Shown: one piece after another, positions 7,041 through 14,599 of the stretch
Position numbering within the stretch: position 1 is the first letter of the stretch
How the letters are laid out: the number at the start of each line of letters is the position of its first letter
Assembly: GCA_037444305.1 (NCBI GenBank)
Contig: JBBIMP010000056.1
Coordinates: 1 to 28,397 of the forward strand
Length of the DNA: 28,397 nucleotides
Direction: 5' to 3'
From: JBBIMP01 sp037444305
GTDB lineage: Bacteria > Acidobacteriota > UBA6911
Made by a program: the position numbers and the translations under genes
The notes under the pieces: generated by a model
Databases searched by the model: none
Seen by the model: the letters and a program-made list of their open reading frames with translations, nothing else
What the model was told of the DNA's origin: nothing

Positions 7041-8642
7041 ATGTCCGCCCTGAAACGGCGTCCATCGCTGCTGGCAAGCATCCTGTGGATAGGCCTGGGG
7101 GTCCTGTTCCTCCTGCGCAATTTCGACATCGGACCCAACCTCTGGGCCCTGGCAGGACGCTACTGGCCGATTCTTCTGATCCTTCTCGGTCTCGGGAAAG
7201 TGATCGACTACTTCCGGCAGAAAGAGGGGGTATCCCTCAGGGTCGGCGAAGTTTTCGGCATCCTGCTGATTTTCGTCATCGGCTCGGCGATCTCCAGGGT
7301 ATCCGGCAGCGCCGTGGGAGACCTGCTCTGGAGGGTTCCGATACGGATCGGCGATACCGAGGTCGCCCTCGGCAGCTCTTACAGCTATGAACAGGAGGCC
7401 TCTTTTCCGATCGCGCCCGGAACCTCCGTCCGCATAGAGAACGCCAACGGGCTGGTGACGGTCGCGCCCGGCAGCGAACTGGAACTGCGCGTGCGCCTGC
7501 GGAAAGTGGTCTTCGGCAAGGAGGAGGGGCCCGCCAGGGAGGTCGCCGACCGGATCCTGATCGAGGGGATCCCCGAAGGGAAAGCCGAGGCAGCCGTGTT
7601 TCTGCTCCGGACGAACCGGGAAACCTTGCAGGAGGGGGCGCGCTTCCAGACCGACATGGAGGTGTTTCTGCCCCGCAACGTGAATCTGCAGATCCGCAAC
7701 TCGTACGGCGCCGTGAATGTCACCGGCCTCGAAGGTGCGCTGGACGTCAGCACCAGCCACAAGCCTCTCGAGGTGCGCGAGATCGTCGGCAGCGTCAAGG
7801 CCTCCAACCGTTACGGGGAGTCCAGGCTGCAGAACCTCACGGGGAGCCTCACTGTGGACGCGCGCGGACGGGTCGATGTCGAAAAGGTGAAGGGGGATGT
7901 CGTCCTGCGCAACGAGTACTCGCCCGTGTCGGTGCGCGACGTCGAGGGGATGCTCACGGTTTCGAACACGGAAGGCTCGGTGGTGGTGGAGAAGGTCGCG
8001 CGGCCGGTGACCATCGACGCCCGGGGCACCCAGATCCGGGTCCAGGAATTGTCCGACAGCCTCCGCGTGACGACCAGCCACAGGCGCGTGACGATATCCG
8101 ACGTCGCGGCCAATGTCGCCCTCAACAGCAAATACGCCACCCACACGCTGAAGAACATCCGGGGAAATGTGGAGGTGGAGTCCAGCTACGACACCATAAA
8201 CCTGGATGAGATTGCCGGCCGGCTGAAATTGAAAGCCGTGGGCACGCGGGTGCGGGCCAACGACATCGGCGGCGCGGTGGAAGTCGACACCACGCTGAAG
8301 GACGTGGTCGTCAACCGCTTCAAAAACAGCTGCCGGGTCAGCAACGAATACGCCGCTGTCGAGCTCTCGGCCTGGCCGACGGTTGCCCACGACATCACGG
8401 TGAAAAACCGCAACGGCCGGATCGACCTTTCCCTCCCCGCGGAGGGCGCGTTCAGCCTGAACGCCAGCGCGCGGAACGGCCGCGTGCAGGCGGATTTCCC
8501 GGGCCTGCAGGTCGAGGATCGGCCGGGTGACGTCAGTTCGCTGCGGGGCGCGGTCAAGTCGGGAGGCCCCAACATCCGGCTGGATACGGAATACGGCAAC
8601 ATCCGCGTGAGGAGTACGGTGGCTGAAAAGAGAAGCAATTAG
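7041..8642 (+). CDS. Membrane-anchored Toastrack (DUF4097-family) protein with LiaI-LiaF-TM N-terminus
   Basis: The function is unknown. Architecture suggests an envelope-stress sensor or scaffold facing the periplasm. The 533-residue product begins with a LiaI-LiaF-TM pair (ILWIGLGVLFLLRNF, RYWPILLILLGLGKVIDYF) and another helix (VGEVFGILLIFVIGSAI, about 68-85). From about residue 125 to the end there are many short beta-strand repeats in DUF4097/Toastrack style, recognisable as NSYGAVNVTGLEG, NRYGESRLQNLTG, NEYSPVSVRDVEG, SKYATHTLKNIRG, SSYDTINLDEIAG and NEYAAVELS. ATG 7041 has AAGGAG seven bases upstream; an in-frame GTG at 7017 inside the previous gene is less likely. It is about twice the length of a simple DUF4097 protein because of repeat expansion. 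Confidence 0.85.
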   Translation: MSALKRRPSLLASILWIGLGVLFLLRNFDIGPNLWALAGRYWPILLILLGLGKVIDYFRQKEGVSLRVGEVFGILLIFVIGSAISRVSGSAVGDLLWRVPIRIGDTEVALGSSYSYEQEASFPIAPGTSVRIENANGLVTVAPGSELELRVRLRKVVFGKEEGPAREVADRILIEGIPEGKAEAAVFLLRTNRETLQEGARFQTDMEVFLPRNVNLQIRNSYGAVNVTGLEGALDVSTSHKPLEVREIVGSVKASNRYGESRLQNLTGSLTVDARGRVDVEKVKGDVVLRNEYSPVSVRDVEGMLTVSNTEGSVVVEKVARPVTIDARGTQIRVQELSDSLRVTTSHRRVTISDVAANVALNSKYATHTLKNIRGNVEVESSYDTINLDEIAGRLKLKAVGTRVRANDIGGAVEVDTTLKDVVVNRFKNSCRVSNEYAAVELSAWPTVAHDITVKNRNGRIDLSLPAEGAFSLNASARNGRVQADFPGLQVEDRPGDVSSLRGAVKSGGPNIRLDTEYGNIRVRSTVAEKRSN

Positions 8643-8661
8643 AATCCGCCGGAGGAATGCC

Positions 8662-9525
8662 ATGAAACACATGCTCTGCCTTGCCCTGCTTGCCGGAACG
8701 GTTCTGCTTTCCGGCTGCGATCTGGAGGAGATGTTGCCCGCCGAGATGGTCTCGCTTCAGCGGAGCCAGCCGCTGGCTGGTGAAACAGCGCTGGACGCCA
8801 CTGTCCGCTTCGACATCGGCTCCCTGGAGGTTGCCGCGGAGAGGGGAGCGGGCGTGTACTCCCTGGATCTGGACTATGACCGGTCGGGCTACGAACCGCA
8901 GATCGAGTACGACTCGAGCCCCGGGGGCCGGGGCGAGCTCTCGGTCCGCCTCGAGAGCACCGGCCGGAAGATTCTGCGCGGTGAGGCGAAGGGCAACAAG
9001 CTGCGGCTCAACCTGGCCGATTCCCTGCCGCTCAACCTGAAGATCACGAGCGGCGTGGGGGACTCCCGCCTGTTGCTGTCGGACCTGCGCCTCCGGCAGC
9101 TCGAGCTCGAAGCCGGGGTCGGGGCCACGAAGCTGTCCACCTATGAGCCAAACCCCATCACCTGCGACCGCGTGCGCCTGCGCAGCGGCGTCGGCAGCCT
9201 GGATGCCGCCGGCCTGGGAAACCTGAACTTCCGCGAGCTGGATTTCGAAGGCGGTGTCGGGGGCGCCGCGCTGGAGTTTTCCGGCGAGTGGAAGCAGGAC
9301 GCCAGCATCCGCATCGAGGTGGGTGTCGGGGGCGTGACCGTGCGCATGCCCCGCGAGGTCGGCGTCCGGGTGGAGGCGCAAAAGCACTTCCTGAGCGGTC
9401 TCCATCTGGAAGGCTTCGAGAAGCGGGACGACGATTACTACAGCAAGTCCTACGACGGGGCGAAGGTGCGGGTTTCGATCCGGGTCACCACGGGCGTCGG
9501 CGGCTTCAAGGTCATCTGGCTATAA
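8662..9525 (+). CDS. Predicted lipoprotein, Toastrack/LiaF C-terminal-like
   Basis: This 287-residue protein has a lipoprotein signal peptide, with hydrophobic core LCLALLAGTVLLSGC and the lipidated residue Cys19. The rest is beta-rich with repeated short G-V-G turns (SGVGDSRLLLSDLRL, AGVGATKLSTYE, SGVGSLDAAGLG, GGVGGAALEF, VGVGGVTVRMP, TGVGGFKVIWL), a pattern seen in the extracytoplasmic domains of LiaF-like and Toastrack proteins. GGAGG six bases before ATG 8662 supports the start. It is the last gene of the sigma-led operon, 19 bases after the large Toastrack gene. It probably works at the membrane surface with that protein. I recognise no enzymatic residues. Confidence 0.82.
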   Translation: MKHMLCLALLAGTVLLSGCDLEEMLPAEMVSLQRSQPLAGETALDATVRFDIGSLEVAAERGAGVYSLDLDYDRSGYEPQIEYDSSPGGRGELSVRLESTGRKILRGEAKGNKLRLNLADSLPLNLKITSGVGDSRLLLSDLRLRQLELEAGVGATKLSTYEPNPITCDRVRLRSGVGSLDAAGLGNLNFRELDFEGGVGGAALEFSGEWKQDASIRIEVGVGGVTVRMPREVGVRVEAQKHFLSGLHLEGFEKRDDDYYSKSYDGAKVRVSIRVTTGVGGFKVIWL

Positions 9526-9538
9526 TTATGCATTTCGG

Positions 9539-9560
9539 GGACAGGCGCCAGGTCACAAAG
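9539..9560. repeat. Short REP-like motif GGACAGGCGCCA
   Basis: GGACAGGCGCCA at 9539-9550 recurs at 21678-21689, where it forms part of a long inverted repeat. The core GGACAGGCGC also occurs on the opposite strand at 99-108. Both 9535-9548 and the copy at 99-112 share the longer TTCGGGGACAGGCG. This points to a dispersed repetitive family. Confidence 0.55.
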
Positions 9561-9579
9561 ACGCCATTTTGGCAGCCTC

Positions 9580-9990
9580 TTACAGGCCGTTTACCACGCG
9601 GTGGATGCCGTCTTTGACAATGCGCTCGCCGAAGTTGATGACCATGCCGAGCTTGAGGGATGTCAACCGCAGGTACGTAAGGACTTGGGCCTCGAAGACG
9701 CTGTGGTAGGCTGTGACGGCTTTGCATTCAACGATCACTTTGCCGCCCACAATCAAGTCGATTCGAAGGGGAGAGGCAAGTATTTTGCCTTTGTAGGGGA
9801 TGGGGAGCTTCACCTGGCGCTCTACGGCAAGGCGCCGTTGCTCCAGTTCCCAGACCAGCGCCTCTTCGTAGACGCTTTCGAGGAGGCCTGGACCGCCCAG
9901 AGTGCGATGGACTTCGATGGCGCACTCGACGATATGGCGGCTGATCTGGTTTTCATTTAACGCAAAGGCGCCAGGGCGCAAGGACGCCAC
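9580..9990 (-). CDS. GxxExxY family protein (PD-(D/E)XK nuclease-like)
   Basis: This is a small conserved protein of unknown role. The 136-residue product carries the naming motif GLLESVY at about 35-41 within EVHRTLGGPGLLESVYEEAL. It then has a nuclease-like core: RIDLIVGGKVIVECKAV (Asp, Glu, Lys in PD-(D/E)XK order) and QVLTYLRLTSLKLGMVINFG. No ATG is in frame at the expected point, so the GTG at 9990 or a TTG at 9981 must be used. The first ten codons lie in a repeat of AACGCAAAGGCGCCAGGGCG type that has a diverged inverted copy at 10044-10077. Such repeats commonly accompany this family. It appears monocistronic. Confidence 0.83.
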   Translation of the reverse strand: MASLRPGAFALNENQISRHIVECAIEVHRTLGGPGLLESVYEEALVWELEQRRLAVERQVKLPIPYKGKILASPLRIDLIVGGKVIVECKAVTAYHSVFEAQVLTYLRLTSLKLGMVINFGERIVKDGIHRVVNGL

Positions 9991-10077
9991 GAAACCCTCC
10001 TGCCAGTATCTAACGAGGATCTCCCCTGGTGTGCCAGGGAATTCTTTGCGTCCTCGCGGCTTAGCGCCCTTGCGTTT
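9959..10077. repeat. Imperfect inverted repeat around the 5' end of the GxxExxY gene
   Basis: The left arm (9959-9988) is AACGCAAAGGCGCCAGGGCG followed by CAAGGACGCC. The right arm (10044-10077) is its diverged reverse complement, beginning CTTTGCGTCCTCGCGGC. A small perfect hairpin, CCCTGG-TGTG-CCAGGG, sits between them at 10024-10039. The left arm encodes the start of the GxxExxY protein. Confidence 0.65.
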
Positions 10078-10120
10078 TGCCTCTGAACTTCCCGCAAACC
10101 GGTCCTTCCGAACAGACGTA

Positions 10121-10141
10121 AAACCGTATACGATACGGTTT
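10121..10141. promoter_or_regulatory. Perfect palindrome upstream of the SurA-like gene (operator candidate)
   Basis: AAACCGTAT-ACG-ATACGGTTT has perfect 9-base arms. It lies 59 bases before the foldase start and overlaps a possible -10 element (TACGAT, 10129-10134). A GC-rich hairpin GGCCGC/GCGGCC follows at 10144-10164. An autonomous repressor site is a reasonable reading, but no regulator is identified. Confidence 0.4.
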
Positions 10142-10199
10142 CCGGCCGCTCCCAGAGGGCGGCCAGACGCAAACCCTTGTTGGAGGCGTACTGAGCTTT

Positions 10200-11216
10200 A
10201 TGATTCGATCGTTTGTTTTCATCCTCTGCCTTTTGCCCCTTTTCAGGTCTTTGCCGGCCGCCCAGGCGCCAACCGCGCCGCCGGAATCCCAACCCGACCG
10301 CATCATCGCCAGGGTCGACAATGAGCCGATCACCGAGCGGCAGGTTCTGACCATGATCGACCAGATCGCCGCCTCGCAACAGCTGCCTCCCGAACAACAG
10401 CTGAACAAGACCACCCGTCTTTTTTCGCAGGCCGTGGAACGGCTGATCATCCTGGCCCTGCTCAGAAAGGAGGCCGGCGAAAAGGGAATAACGGCGGACA
10501 AGGAACGGGTGGAAAAGGAGTTCCAGGAAATCATCGGCCGCTACCCGTCGCGGGAAGCTTTTGAGAAGGCGCTTGCACAGCACGGCATGAAAGAAGAGCA
10601 GCTGCGGAGCGAGGTGGAGCAGAACACGCTCTTCCAGACGACGATCGAACTGCGGCTGGCCGGCCTGCCGGAGCCGGCAGAGGAACAGATCCAGAAATTT
10701 TACGAGGAGCAGGGGCAGGCGTTCACCGAACCGCCGATGGTGCACGCGGCTCACATCCTCTTGCGGGCCGAGGAAAATGCCGCCGCCGAGAAGAAGGCCG
10801 AACTGCGCCAAAAACTGGACGATGTCCGGGTGAAGATTGAAAGCGGCGAGCTCGGATTCGAGGCAGCCGCCGCGGATTATTCCGAGGACCCGTCGAATGC
10901 CAAAAAGGGCGGCGACCTGGGATTTTTCCCGCGCGGCCGGATGGTTCAGCCCTTCGAGGATACGGCCTTCGCCACCGAAGCGGGCAAGCTCTCACAGGTG
11001 ATCGAAACCAGGTTCGGATTTCATCTCATCCGGGTGCTGGAGCACAAGCCGGGCGGAAAGCTCCCTTATGAGAAAGCCCGGGACATGATCCGCGGCATTC
11101 TCCGCAACCAGGCGCAGCAGGGCGAGATCCAGAAGTTCATCGCAGAGCTGCGGGCGAAGGCAAAGATCGAGCAGTTGGTTTCAGAAGAGGAATGGGCCAA
11201 GCTGGGCCATCCCTGA
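10200..11216 (+). CDS. Exported SurA/PrsA-like peptidyl-prolyl cis-trans isomerase
   Basis: This is a periplasmic or secreted foldase that isomerises prolyl bonds and chaperones exported proteins. The 338-residue product has a signal peptide (FVFILCLLPLFRSLPAAQA, cleavage near 23), then a SurA-N-like helical domain (about 33-160) starting RIIARVDNEPITERQVLTMI. One parvulin PpiC domain covers about 177-286 (HAAHILLRA, DYSEDPSNAKKGGDLGFFPRGRMVQPFEDTAF, ETRFGFHLIRV). The C-terminal helix returns to the chaperone region. With one parvulin domain it is closer to PrsA or PpiD-type proteins than to two-domain SurA. The start has GGAGG at 10182-10186, a somewhat long 13 bases away. Confidence 0.92.
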   Translation: MIRSFVFILCLLPLFRSLPAAQAPTAPPESQPDRIIARVDNEPITERQVLTMIDQIAASQQLPPEQQLNKTTRLFSQAVERLIILALLRKEAGEKGITADKERVEKEFQEIIGRYPSREAFEKALAQHGMKEEQLRSEVEQNTLFQTTIELRLAGLPEPAEEQIQKFYEEQGQAFTEPPMVHAAHILLRAEENAAAEKKAELRQKLDDVRVKIESGELGFEAAAADYSEDPSNAKKGGDLGFFPRGRMVQPFEDTAFATEAGKLSQVIETRFGFHLIRVLEHKPGGKLPYEKARDMIRGILRNQAQQGEIQKFIAELRAKAKIEQLVSEEEWAKLGHP

Positions 11217-11229
11217 GAGCGGGTAGCGG

Positions 11230-11262
11230 AAAAAAGCCCCGGCGAAAATCCGCCGCCGGGGC
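11230..11262 (-). terminator. Rho-independent terminator of the M20 peptidase gene
   Basis: GCCCCGGCG (11236-11244) and CGCCGGGGC (11254-11262) form a perfect 9-base stem with a 9-base loop. On the minus strand the stem is followed by six T residues (complement of A at 11230-11235), placing the terminator 25 bases after the peptidase stop. No T-run follows on the plus strand. Confidence 0.85.
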
Positions 11263-11287
11263 CCAGCGCCACAAAACCACATGCAGG

Positions 11288-12538
11288 CTATCGCGTCAGT
11301 GCCAGGGCGAGCAGAAGCGCCCTTTGCGTGCCGCGCCACGAATCGGTCGTGTCAAAAGATTCCCCCAGGGAATGAGCCCCGCTTCCCCTTCCGCCGCCGC
11401 CGATCGTCACGGCCGGAACGTTGAGACTCATCGGTATGTTGGAGTCCGTCGATCCCTCGCCCAGCGTCCCCGCGGCGCCCAGCGCCTTCGTGACTGCAAT
11501 CGTCGCCTGTACGATCGCCGATCCTTCCGGTGTGCGCCCGGCCGGCCGGTCGCCGACCTTTTCCTTCTCCAGCGTCAGCTTCCCGCGGCCTTCCCAGCGT
11601 GCGTTCTCCTCGGCGAGCGCCTCGTCGAGCGCCGCGTGGAAGAGAAGGTCCACCGCCGCCAGGGATCGGGCATCGGACGAGCGCATATCCATCTCCATCC
11701 AGGCCTCGTAGGCGATGGAATTGATTGACGTCCCGCCTCCGATCCTGCCCACATTAAACGTGGTCTTGGGTTGCTGCGGCACCTTGAAGTCGGAGATCTT
11801 GGCCATCGCGCGCCCGAGCGCGTGAACCGGGTTGGCGATGCCGAAAGCGCCGAAACTGTGCCCCCCGGGACCCTTGTACGCCACCCGGTAGCGGAAGCTG
11901 CCGACGCCGACATTGGTGATGCTCATCCCCGAGCCGTCGACCGAGACGAAGCTGTCGATCCGGTCCTTGAGGCTTTCCTGGAAGAGATTCTTCACCCCCC
12001 GCAGATCGCCCAGGCCTTCTTCCCCGACTGTGCCCACAAAGGTCAGCGTCCCGCGGGTTTTGATGCCGGCGTCATCCAGCGCCCGGATGACGCCGATCAG
12101 GACAGCCAATCCCCGGGCATCGTCTCCGATCCCGGGCCCATGAATGACACTTCCCTTTCTCGTGGTCCGGACGTCGGTTTCCTCCGGAAACACCGTGTCG
12201 AGGTGCGCGCTGAAGACCACGTTGGGCCGTTCGGCCAGACCGGGCCGCACGCCGATGACGTTGCCCACCCTGTCCAGGCGCACGTCCTTCAGTCCCAGGG
12301 CTTCGAAGACCGCCTTGTAGGCAGCGGCTCTTTTTTCCTCCTTGAACGGGGGCGCCGGAATCTCGCTGAGCCGGACCTGCTCCTCGATGATTTGCGGTTC
12401 GTTCCTTTTCGCCGCCTCCAATGCCGCCTGAACCGCCGGCTCCCGCATCAGGGCATCGACTCCCGGCGCAGTTTCCTGCGCGTACACCCCGCCGAGCAAC
12501 ACTACCGCGACCATCCACAACAACGCTTTCTTCCTCAT
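11288..12538 (-). CDS. Exported M20-family metallopeptidase (PepT-like)
   Basis: This predicted secreted di-zinc aminopeptidase or dipeptidase has 416 residues. A signal peptide (KKALLWMVAVVLLGGVYAQ) precedes the mature enzyme. M20 metal and catalytic motifs are present in order: SAHLDTVFPEETD (His, Asp), GIGDDARGLAVLIG (bridging Asp), VGTVGEEGLGDLRG (catalytic Glu pair), VSVDGSG (Asp) and the late GSGAHSLGESFDT (His). The dimerisation-lid segment starts near GPGGHSFGAFG. ATG 12538 has GGGGAG seven bases upstream; an ATG at 12577 would put 13 residues before the signal peptide. It is transcribed alone, convergent with the foldase gene and ending in its own terminator. Substrate is unknown. 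Confidence 0.9.
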   Translation of the reverse strand: MRKKALLWMVAVVLLGGVYAQETAPGVDALMREPAVQAALEAAKRNEPQIIEEQVRLSEIPAPPFKEEKRAAAYKAVFEALGLKDVRLDRVGNVIGVRPGLAERPNVVFSAHLDTVFPEETDVRTTRKGSVIHGPGIGDDARGLAVLIGVIRALDDAGIKTRGTLTFVGTVGEEGLGDLRGVKNLFQESLKDRIDSFVSVDGSGMSITNVGVGSFRYRVAYKGPGGHSFGAFGIANPVHALGRAMAKISDFKVPQQPKTTFNVGRIGGGTSINSIAYEAWMEMDMRSSDARSLAAVDLLFHAALDEALAEENARWEGRGKLTLEKEKVGDRPAGRTPEGSAIVQATIAVTKALGAAGTLGEGSTDSNIPMSLNVPAVTIGGGGRGSGAHSLGESFDTTDSWRGTQRALLLALALTR

Positions 12539-12643
12539 TCCAACTCTCCCCGAGCAGGCTGATGCTCGACCTTTCATTTTGTGGAAAACCGGCTGTTCAG
12601 CCCGTGCAGTTTAGCATCTTCCGGACTGCGGCGCGATTTCGGA

Positions 12644-12672
12644 TTGATTCTGCGGCGCCTTGAGAATAAATA
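12644..12672 (+). promoter_or_regulatory. Candidate promoter for the transglutaminase-like gene
   Basis: TTGATT (12644-12649), 17 bases, then TAAATA (12667-12672) gives a plausible sigma70 promoter with a start near 12679, about 40 bases before the ATG. Confidence 0.35.
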
Positions 12673-12720
12673 TTCCAGGGTGTAGCGGGCAGAGCGCCCG
12701 GCTACCCCGATTCGAGGCAA

Positions 12721-13404
12721 ATGATGCCCCAACTGCGTCCAGAAGAAAACTTGCGGATCTTCCTGCAGCCGACGCGGTTCATCGATTGCGATGCCCCTGC
12801 CATCATAGAATTTGCGGGCTCCGTTACCCGGAATGCCGCCTCGGACAAAGACAAAGCTGTAGCCCTCTATTACGCCGTCCGGGACCGGGTTAGATACAGC
12901 CCGTACAGCCTCGTTTTCGACCCAGACCACTTCCGGGCAAGCTGGGTGCTGGAACAGAGGGTCGGCTTCTGCGTTCAGAAGTCCATCCTTCTGGCCGCCG
13001 CGGCCAGGGCGGCGGAGATCCCGAGCCGGCTCGGCTTCGCCGATGTCCGGAACCACCTGGCAACGGAGCGCCTGCTCGCCCTGATGAGGACCGACGAGTT
13101 CGTGTTCCACTGCTACACGGAACTGCACCTGGGTGGCAGGTGGGTGAAGGCCACGCCGGCCTTCAATCGCTCGCTGTGCGAACGTTTCCGTGTACGCCCG
13201 CTGGAATTCGACGGCAAGAGCGACTCAATCTTTCATCCCCTTGATCTCAGCGGCCAGAAGCACATGGAATACCTGCGCGACCACGGGTCTTTCGCCGACC
13301 TTCCCTATGACAGAATGGTAGAATCATTTTGCCGCGCGTATCCGCACCTCTTCGGCGAGGGCCGGCCCGGCTGGCCGGGCGGCGAATTCGAGCAGGAGGT
13401 TTGA
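12721..13404 (+). CDS. Transglutaminase-like (papain-fold) domain protein
   Basis: This 227-residue cytoplasmic-looking protein has no signal peptide. The transglutaminase-core pattern is present: a helical lead-in (ALYYAVRDRVRYSPYSL), the nucleophile in RVGFCVQKSILLAAAARAAEIPSRL (Cys84), and the His strand FVFHCYTELHLGGRWVKATPAFN (His130). The third catalytic position, usually Asp 15 residues after the His, is Thr145 here, so activity may differ or use another residue. The family includes peptidases, cross-linkers and amidases; the substrate cannot be told. The gene starts with two ATG codons at 12721. The P1 peptidase gene follows 31 bases later and is probably co-transcribed. Confidence 0.85.
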   Translation: MMPQLRPEENLRIFLQPTRFIDCDAPAIIEFAGSVTRNAASDKDKAVALYYAVRDRVRYSPYSLVFDPDHFRASWVLEQRVGFCVQKSILLAAAARAAEIPSRLGFADVRNHLATERLLALMRTDEFVFHCYTELHLGGRWVKATPAFNRSLCERFRVRPLEFDGKSDSIFHPLDLSGQKHMEYLRDHGSFADLPYDRMVESFCRAYPHLFGEGRPGWPGGEFEQEV

Positions 13405-13435
13405 AATGTCCGAACCCGAGACAATGAGGTGAAAG

Positions 13436-14599
13436 ATGCTGATTCCCTGCCCTGCATCCATCGGCACGGGGCTGGGGCTTGCGGCCCTGCTCCTGCTCTT
13501 CTGCCCTCAACTCCCCGGCCAAAAGCGGGCCCGCGAGCTCGGCATAGTGCCAGGGGTTCTGCAGCCCGGCCCGCTGAACGCCATCACCGACGTGCAGGGT
13601 GTTGCCGTCGGCCACGTAACGCTCGTGGAGGGGGAATCGATTCGCACCGGCGTCACCGCCATCCTTCCCCACAAGGGTAATCTCTTCCAGGAAAAGGTCC
13701 CCGCGGCGATACACGTGGGCAACGGCTTCGGCAAGCTGGCCGGCATCACCCAAGTCCGGGAACTCGGGAACATCGAATCGCCCATCATCCTGACCAACAC
13801 GCTCAACGTCGCCGAGGGGATCGCGGGCGCCGTGGAATACACCCTTGCGCAGCCGAGCAACGAGCGCGTCCGCTCGGTAAACGCCGTCGTGGGCGAAACC
13901 AACGACGGTTCGCTGAACGACATTCGCGCCCGCCGCGTAACCAAGGAGGACGTGATCAAAGCCATCCGCTCGGCGGAGACCGGCGCGGTTGCCGAAGGGG
14001 CCGTGGGGGCCGGCACGGGCACTGTCTGCTTCGGCTTCAAGGGCGGCATCGGGACTTCCTCCCGCGTGCTGCCCGCGCAGCTCGGCGGCTACACGGTCGG
14101 CGTGCTGGCGCAGACGAATTACGGCGGGATCCTGGCGATCAACGGCGCGCCCGTGGGCAGGGAGCTGGGCCAGTACTACCTCCGGGAGAGCGTCCGGGAG
14201 TCCGCGGACGGCTCCTGCATGATCGTCGTGGCCACGGATGCGCCGCTGGATGCGCGCAACCTGGAGCGCCTGGCCGCGCGCGCCATGCTCGGCCTTGCCG
14301 TGACCGGCTCCTCGATCAGCAACGGGAGCGGCGACTACGCGATCGCCTTTTCTACTGCCGCGGAGGCACGCGTCCCCTTCTCCCCGCAGAATCGGGTCCT
14401 GTCCCCGCCGGCGCTGCACAATGACGCCGTTTCCCCGCTGTTCCAGGCGGTGAAGGAGGCGACCGAGGAGGCCGTTTACAATTCGCTCTTCATGGCGGTC
14501 ACCACCAAGGGGGCCGGCGGGCGGACGGTGGAGGCGCTGCCTGTCGAGAAGGTCCTGGAGATCTGCCGTAAATACAATCTGCTGAGGGAACCGAATTGA
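13436..14599 (+). CDS. Exported P1-family aminopeptidase (DmpA/NylC-like, Ntn-type)
   Basis: This predicted periplasmic self-processing aminopeptidase has 387 residues. A signal peptide (LGLAALLLLFCPQLPGQ) precedes the DmpA fold: LNAITDVQGVAVGHVTL, SIRTGVTAILPH, VGNGFGKLAGITQVRELG, PIILTNTLNVAEG, VVGETNDGSLND and CFGFKGGIGTSSR. Family members cut themselves before the nucleophile within the last motif, here about residues 206-209. The order Gly-Thr-Ser-Ser leaves open a Thr nucleophile as in NylC or a Ser as in DmpA. GAGGTGA lies about six bases before ATG 13436. The following membrane protein starts inside its stop codon. Members hydrolyse N-terminal residues of short, D-amino or beta peptides. 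Confidence 0.9.
   Translation: MLIPCPASIGTGLGLAALLLLFCPQLPGQKRARELGIVPGVLQPGPLNAITDVQGVAVGHVTLVEGESIRTGVTAILPHKGNLFQEKVPAAIHVGNGFGKLAGITQVRELGNIESPIILTNTLNVAEGIAGAVEYTLAQPSNERVRSVNAVVGETNDGSLNDIRARRVTKEDVIKAIRSAETGAVAEGAVGAGTGTVCFGFKGGIGTSSRVLPAQLGGYTVGVLAQTNYGGILAINGAPVGRELGQYYLRESVRESADGSCMIVVATDAPLDARNLERLAARAMLGLAVTGSSISNGSGDYAIAFSTAAEARVPFSPQNRVLSPPALHNDAVSPLFQAVKEATEEAVYNSLFMAVTTKGAGGRTVEALPVEKVLEICRKYNLLREPN

Noticed and set aside
7400..8600. DNA-level tandem repeat in the Toastrack gene
   Set aside because: The repetition is in the protein pattern of beta strands; nucleotide units are too diverged to be a DNA repeat.
6987..8672. 561-codon open frame on the minus strand
   Set aside because: It is antisense to the Toastrack gene, whose ribosome site, operon spacing and repeats are clear.
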